29,020 bases of DNA from Symsagittifera roscoffensis (taxonomy: Eukaryota > Xenacoelomorpha > Acoela > Convolutidae), in NCBI RefSeq assembly GCF_963678635.1, contig NW_026970787.1, forward strand, positions 1 through 29,020, written 5' to 3'. The position numbers and the translations under genes are program-made. Under the pieces are notes generated by a model. The model did not search any database. It was not told the DNA's origin and saw nothing but the letters and a program-made list of their open reading frames with translations. Below are positions 27,301 to 29,020 of the stretch, in pieces. Positions within the stretch are counted from its first letter, which is position 1, and each line of letters begins with the position of its first letter.

Positions 27301-29020
27301 TATTTCCCCCTGTTTTTGGGCGGATTTCCACTAGGGTTATAAGACGAGAGATGTTTGAAGGACAGTCGCCCGTTTTTGAGTCGTTTCCAGTTGGAGTCGC
27401 TGTTGAAAATGTCGTTGAGGGTTCGTTTCGCGTTCTCGTGTTTAGCTTTGTCGATCAGCTTGGCAGTGGCAGCGAACAGTTTTTGGTTGGGACATTTCGG
27501 CCCAAAGTAATCTGCGACCTACGAGACAAATTTTTTTCTTTAATTCAAGTTATCAAAAATCAACGGATGACTATTTACTCTATGACTATTTCCATTAAAG
27601 TTCATACTGACTTATCTGAAAAGCCGTATAATAGCTTCAAGTCAACTGAAATTTTTTTCAGCAACCTGAGTCGTAGAAAAATATTTTTCTGTTTACAACT
27701 TTCAAAAGCAATTCCTTTTGATGGGCCAATTCCTAAACAGAGCAATGTTCATTTTTTTCGAAGGACCGAATGACTGAAAATCATATTAATCAATCAAAGT
27801 TCAGTTTGTTAACTAAGAAAGAAGCAAGAGAAAAAATCAGTAAGATTAGGACACTTTGGAGGATATTCAACTGGTCGAAAAGTTTCGTATATTCGGTCCT
27901 TCGGCCATGAAAACCTTCGGCTTAGTAACCTGTGGTATTCGTGTGCATGCAACAGCTACGAGTAGACTTCGTTCTTCGGAAATACTGTTTCCCACCATGT
28001 GAAATGCTGTTGGTCTCCCCCCATCCACATTGCTTCCCCCTCCCTCTCCCCCTTCTGCTCCAGCTCCACCCCCACTTGAAACTGGTTTGTTTTCTTTGTC
28101 CCGGAACAAATACTGAGCACAATCTAAACAGAAACACAGTAACAAAACAAGAGAACTGATAATTTTTCCTGCAAATGGAATGCAAATCTGACAAGAAGCA
28201 GGCAAGATGAATGCAAAATCTGGCATACTTTTGACAAATGAAAAAGCAAACTTGCAAAAGTTTTGCAAATTAAAAGCAAATCTTGCTATAATCTAGAATA
28301 GAGTAATAATAAAGCAAGAAAATTCCATTTTCTTCTAAGAAGTCTACAGCAAGATCACTGAAGTCACTGCCTTGATATTTTTTTCGGTACTTCGCAACTT
28401 TCCATTTAGCGAGAAAGTTTTGCAATCATTCATTAGCTAACCTTTATAATTATGATTGTACTCTTATGTTACTCAAAAACTTGATTTTAGTGGTAAATTT
28501 TTGCCAATGATATTCTTATTTACTTAAATCACTTTTTCTTCAATTTTTCAGGATTGAACTAGGAACTAATCTTATTTTTTTTCTTCAAAAAATAGGATGG
28601 CCAATAAATAATTGTTAACCTCTATTCGCAATGTCTCCTTCCGATGCAGAAGAAGTGTAGGGAAACATCTTCACCAAATTCTGCACCTGCTTCGGGTGGG
28701 TGCGACTAGCGAACGACTTGTAGGCCGAACAAGCGATCAATTCAGCCAAGAAGTTTGACGTCTCCATGCACTGTATGTCGTCCGCAATCAGAGTCAAAAT
28801 TGGGCGTTCCAAACCATGATTTTCAGTAGTTACAGTTCCAGAGAGAGACTCCCAGCTGTCTTCCTTGTCGCTGGAATTCTTGGCATGAAAGTAGGCATAA
28901 TGGAGGAGAGAGATGCGTTTCTTATCATCTGGAGTTTCGGCGAATAGCTTCAAAAATCCCGAGTTGTCCACACTCATTTGGTGCAAAGTCTGGCTGGTGA
29001 GGTCAAAAAAGAAGGTCAAA
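14938..29020 (-). CDS. Large unidentified protein, 3' part of gene (six exons in window)
   Basis: Exons in transcript order are 29020-28620 (continues outside the window), 28123-27930, 27518-27332, 26480-26082, 15970-15757 and 15319-14938. Phases at all five junctions match (1/1, 0/0, 1/1, 1/1, 2/2), giving about 591 residues with no stop until TAA 14940-14938. The sequence is mostly helical in character (for example RDALVEMCEVFCTHLMQQVH), with a Gly-rich loop in the second exon and a Pro/Ser-rich C-terminal tail (RGPLPAPPNPFPSFGSS). This could suit a scaffold or HEAT/armadillo-like protein, but I do not recognise the family and assign no function. The fourth intron is about 10.1 kb and contains nested transposons, the others are 0.4-0.9 kb. 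No canonical poly(A) signal was found just after the stop. Confidence 0.72.
15611..15682. mobile_element. 72 bp palindromic mini-element
   Basis: The left arm AGGGTGGATCTAGGATATTT plus CTTGACGG (15611-15638) pairs with 15656-15682, with a 17 bp loop. Ends of the (C)AGGG.GGAT(C/T).AGGAT type also occur at 13384. It lies in the last intron of the large gene and is likely a minimal MITE remnant. Confidence 0.55.
15757..15970 (-). CDS. Large gene, penultimate exon
   Basis: Bounded by acceptor TGCTTATAG and donor GTTAGT. It encodes IRSYSLSYFSAMLNGGVFKL followed by SPHSCRRVFEELDENQ, a Ser/Asp-rich stretch and FSFKHDILLRYDSL. The length of 214 nt fits entry at phase 1 and exit at phase 2. Its upstream partner lies over 10 kb away, across the transposon-filled intron. 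Confidence 0.72.
15971..16982. other. Start of the 10 kb intron, no supported gene
   Basis: Contains a 20 bp tandem duplication (CGAAACAATGGATAAGATTC) at 16098-16137 and long but unsupported open frames: 16092-16529 minus, hydrophobic, and 16655-16886 plus in two overlapping frames. I found no family signature in them. Confidence 0.45.
16983..17031 (+). mobile_element. Helentron-like element copy 1, 5' fragment
   Basis: Begins GTTCCGACTTTCGATACGAA and ends CTCGGGGTGGG, where the LTR retrotransposon interrupts it. Its continuation is 23332-23828. The uninterrupted copy at 23829 reads straight through this point (CTCGGGGTGGGTTTTTTTTT), proving the interruption. Confidence 0.85.
17027..17031. 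repeat. 5 bp target-site duplication GTGGG (left)
   Basis: GTGGG directly precedes the left LTR and is repeated at 23327-23331 after the right LTR. The intact sister element has a single GTGGG at this site. Confidence 0.9.
17032..17379 (-). repeat. 3' LTR of the retrotransposon (348 bp)
   Basis: On the plus strand it runs TGTTAAAAAATTAGG to CACCTTTAACA, with short inverted ends TGTTAAA/TTTAACA. Two internal hairpins are visible: CCAAAAGC-6 nt-GCTTTTGG, and CCTACAA-4 nt-TTGTAGG next to an AATAAAAG on the minus strand that could act in polyadenylation. Confidence 0.92.
17380..17388 (-). other. Polypurine tract of the retrotransposon
   Basis: On the minus strand CGCGGGGAA directly precedes the 3' LTR (TGTTAAAGG), the expected position for priming of plus-strand DNA. 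It is short, and one C interrupts the purines. Confidence 0.5.
17426..17770. repeat. Two imperfect ~190 bp repeats near the retrotransposon 3' end
   Basis: Blocks starting GTTCGGACACGGGG (about 17430) and GTTCGGACTCGGGA (about 17620) share, in order, CGCTGGTCGGAAAA, CCCCGCA, GATAGCA or TAGCATG, TAGCACC(T/C)GATGG. They lie in the untranslated stretch between the last open frame and the polypurine tract. Role unknown. Confidence 0.65.
17993..19529 (-). pseudogene. Retrotransposon 3' region: integrase C-terminus and Ser/Asp-rich extension
   Basis: From 19529 the frame reads KTTIYRKVQDRSKIKPFYKE and TITLKNGKILRKSDLA, like the C-terminal domain following a Gypsy integrase core, then a very basic segment. 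A single TAA at 19095-19097 interrupts it. The same frame continues to 18222 through about 290 acidic, Ser/Thr/Pro-rich residues, and after a frameshift near 18250 a last piece ends at 17993. The tail has no transmembrane segment, so it does not look like an envelope protein. An upstream frame at 19692-19483 (acidic, Ser-rich) is joined by a frameshift. Confidence 0.6.
19774..20666 (-). pseudogene. Retrotransposon integrase (HHCC and DDE core, frameshifted)
   Basis: The zinc-binding domain is intact: the His pair in LHEAHPGQ, the aromatic YIWWPKIYREIQVHG and NCIEC. The core starts with LDFASPLP (first catalytic Asp). A frameshift around 20142-20208 breaks the frame, which then resumes with KYILVCVDTFSKFPSAQITS. 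RTDQGTGF and GLVERLIRTIKERL supply the second Asp and the Glu, 35 residues apart as in DD35E integrases. All catalytic residues are present, so only frame damage inactivates it. Confidence 0.85.
20611..20997 (-). pseudogene. Retrotransposon RNase H-integrase linker
   Basis: A 128-codon frame, Glu/Ser/Thr-rich, lying between the RNase H and integrase domains and overlapping the start of the integrase frame in another register near 20640. It shows no motif and was likely part of the polyprotein before frameshifts. Confidence 0.45.
21082..21561 (-). pseudogene. Retrotransposon RNase H domain
   Basis: The frame contains KCDASHLGLGASIEQ, FASRFLN, SSNELELLGLVWALDHFKNY and FSILTDHKAS, carrying the catalytic Asp, Glu and Asp of Gypsy RNase H, then LPGKNMGFVDYLSRHP, typical of the domain end. 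The domain is intact over its 159 codons, although the surrounding polyprotein frame is broken. Confidence 0.88.
21562..22120 (-). pseudogene. Reverse transcriptase, palm/thumb part, broken
   Basis: Continues the RT begun in the gag-RT frame, but split over several registers with stops. The catalytic YxDD motif is found at 21969-21980 as YLDE (CYLDEILMTT), so the second Asp is Glu. Together with the frame breaks this implies an inactive enzyme. Confidence 0.7.
22119..22979 (-). pseudogene. gag N-terminus fused to start of reverse transcriptase
   Basis: 286 codons. Residues 1 to about 210 are gag-like: charged and helical, with WERWSEKFQL, FAEFWELLKITF, then FHEILSELAKNCELGELESE. Near residue 212 (about 22345) it switches to an RT N-terminus: IVITAKRDGSVKLALNSK, NRYQMPNLFELIDNVS, SSIDLKYAYSQMPLS. 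The gag C-terminus, zinc knuckle, protease and first RT residues are missing, so an in-frame deletion fused the two. The ATG at 22979-22977 uses the last base of the 5' LTR as its A. Confidence 0.8.
22960..22978 (-). other. Candidate primer-binding site
   Basis: The minus strand directly after the 5' LTR reads TGGCGCAGTCAAACGAGTC. TGG complements a tRNA 3' CCA. I cannot assign the tRNA, and the complementarity beyond about ten bases is not verifiable here. Confidence 0.55.
22979..23326 (-). repeat. 5' LTR of the retrotransposon (348 bp)
   Basis: Same length as the left LTR and colinear without gaps. Differences I counted include AAGAATG/AAGGTTG, CGGC/CGGG, CGTC/CATC and TTTAACA/TTTGACA. Its minus-strand end abuts the primer-binding site. 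Confidence 0.92.
23327..23331. repeat. 5 bp target-site duplication GTGGG (right)
   Basis: Matches the GTGGG before the left LTR. The interrupted host element resumes immediately after with a T-run and CTTCAGACAAATTTCGAC. Confidence 0.9.
23332..23828 (+). mobile_element. Helentron-like element copy 1, 3' part
   Basis: Continues the element that begins at 16983. It shares with copy 2 the blocks CAGACAAATTTCGACTTTTT, ATTAACGCG, CCGTC.TA..AATCGTTCC and TTTGTACTTTATATGGCGTG. It ends with an inverted subterminal motif (GCAGTCGGAAC), a hairpin CAGGG-CTTCG-CCCTG, and GTCTTGTT. Without the retrotransposon it would be about 546 bp. No open frame, hence non-autonomous. Confidence 0.8.
23829..24331 (+). 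mobile_element. Helentron-like element copy 2 (intact, 503 bp)
   Basis: Starts GTTCCGACTTTCGATACGAA directly after the end of copy 1 and ends with GACAGTCGGAAC, hairpin CAGGG-TTTCG-CCCTG and CAGTCTTGTT. The 5' TTCCGACT and internal 3' AGTCGGAA are inverted subterminal repeats, followed by a 3' stem-loop. This arrangement is what is known for Helentron-associated non-autonomous elements, which also insert at TT sites and form head-to-tail arrays. The classification is inferred from structure, not from a transposase. Confidence 0.75.
24332..24745 (-). mobile_element. Helentron-like element copy 3, inverted, lacking its 3' hairpin
   Basis: Read on the minus strand from 24745 it starts GTTCCGACTTTCG and follows the same block order (GACTTTTTAACTAGC, TTAACGCG, AATCGTTCCAAATTGGTTG, TTGTACTTTGTATGGCATGTG). 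It stops just before the 3' subterminal repeat, abutting the end of copy 2 tail to tail. It is clearly diverged from copies 1 and 2. Confidence 0.75.
24746..25221. other. Intron sequence, no gene supported
   Basis: A 129-codon minus frame (24722-25111) begins in unique sequence and ends inside the terminal repeat of element copy 3, so it is unlikely to be a gene. No other structure was recognised. Confidence 0.5.
25222..25423. mobile_element. 196 bp MITE with ~73 bp terminal inverted repeats and TTA duplication
   Basis: The left arm, from GATTTTTTAAGTAATAATAC at 25225, pairs with a right arm ending at 25420. The arms are nearly identical over about 73 bp around a loop of about 50 bp. TTA flanks both sides (25222-25224 and 25421-25423). 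A TWA target duplication is typical of PIF/Harbinger-type elements, but TIR sequence alone cannot settle the superfamily. No open frame. Confidence 0.8.
25424..26081. other. Rest of the 10 kb intron, no feature seen
   Basis: AT-rich sequence without recognised repeats or open frames of note. It adjoins the donor of the exon at 26082. Confidence 0.45.
26082..26480 (-). CDS. Large gene, exon 26480-26082
   Basis: Follows TTTGCTTCAG and ends at a good donor, GTACGT. It encodes DQKCPILWFKLCSFIRELSD, a helical Cys-rich stretch VEMCEVFCTHLMQQVHFVLE, SFWELCEMGSSAPYVPPRNS and ERLLLECFLKTQIAVESLGF, then EMPPAYSDFVFSL. The length of 399 nt enters and leaves at phase 1. Its junction to the exon at 15970 gives SL-G-IRSYSLSYF. 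Confidence 0.8.
26481..27331. other. Intron of the large gene
   Basis: No supported feature. A minus frame at 26626-26841 has no family character. Confidence 0.5.
27332..27518 (-). CDS. Large gene, exon 27518-27332
   Basis: Follows acceptor TTGTCTCGTAG and encodes VADYFGPKCPNQKLFAATAK, LIDKAKHENAKRTLNDIFNS, then DSNWKRLKNGRLSFKHLSSY and NP. The donor chosen, CTA|GTGGAA, is weak but gives the needed phase 1. It opens no ATG-started frame of its own. The long plus-strand frame over it (27351-27773) is a shadow. Confidence 0.75.
27759..27903. mobile_element. Possible 145 bp inverted-repeat element in intron
   Basis: CGAAGGACCGAAT at 27759 and its exact complement at 27891-27903 bound a 145 bp stretch. 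Similarity continues weakly inward (GAAAATC against GAAACTTTTC). No target duplication was found. Confidence 0.35.
27930..28123 (-). CDS. Large gene, exon 28123-27930 with Gly-rich loop
   Basis: Acceptor TTTCTGTTTAG followed by AT completes an Asp codon, then CAQYLFRDKENKPV, the Gly-rich run SSGGGAGAEGGEGGGS, and AFHMVGNSISEERSLLVAVA then CTRIPQ before donor GTTACT. The length of 194 nt leaves at phase 0. A second acceptor at GCTCAG nine bases on would break phase. Confidence 0.75.
28124..28619. other. Intron of the large gene
   Basis: AT-rich, with short GCAAA-type iterations around 28150-28290 (GCAAAT, GCAAAA repeated). No gene seen. Confidence 0.5.
28620..29020 (-). CDS. Large gene, 5'-most exon in window (partial)
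   Basis: Open from the window edge to donor AG|GTTAAC. It encodes LTSQTLHQMSVDNSGFLKLF, then RISLLHYAYFHAKNSSDKED, ILTLIADDIQCMETSNFLAE and SFASRTHPKQVQNLVKMFPY, ending EGDIANR. If unspliced the frame would stop two codons on, but splicing at phase 1 joins it to the next exon. It continues beyond the window, so the true start is not seen. Confidence 0.75.

Noticed and set aside
27351-27773. 140-codon plus-strand open frame
   Set aside because: Its first part is the antisense shadow of the minus-strand exon 27518-27332, whose splice sites and phase fit neighbours. The rest is AT-rich intron sequence.

Overview
This window is AT-rich nuclear DNA from an animal, probably an invertebrate. Coding exons are split by introns with GT-AG boundaries and pyrimidine-rich acceptors. 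One gene encodes a secreted chymotrypsin-fold protein, and much of the rest is transposon, tandem-repeat and inverted-repeat DNA. I cannot place the species more closely, and I saw no tRNA, rRNA or CRISPR array.

Layout. 1-1990 is a diverged tandem satellite. 2607-3106 is a near-perfect 500 bp palindrome. 3430-8180 is an array of four related units; each carries the same short exon-like block, and the last has an open frame followed by a separate coding segment at 8602-8778. 8779-12075 holds no gene I can support. 12076-14136 (+) is a three-exon secreted serine-protease homolog in which all three catalytic residues are replaced. 14938-29020 (-) is the 3' end of a large gene I could not identify, with six exons in the window whose splice phases all agree. 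Its largest intron (15971-26081, about 10.1 kb) holds most of the mobile DNA: a decayed but complete-ended Ty3/Gypsy-like LTR retrotransposon (17032-23326, minus orientation), inserted with a GTGGG target duplication into a small repeat element. That host element belongs to a family with inverted subterminal repeats and a 3' hairpin, resembling non-autonomous Helentron-associated elements. It lies head-to-tail with a second copy and close to a third, inverted one. A 196 bp MITE with a TTA duplication follows.

The most interesting points are the fully dead protease homolog with its unusual insert and hydrophobic tail; the four-unit array of a gene's 5' part with a shifting reading frame; the nested retrotransposon, whose gag start codon overlaps the LTR/primer-binding-site junction and whose gag is fused to RT by an internal deletion; and the Helentron-like family. 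All splice models are read by eye from frame, phase and consensus and have no transcript support.
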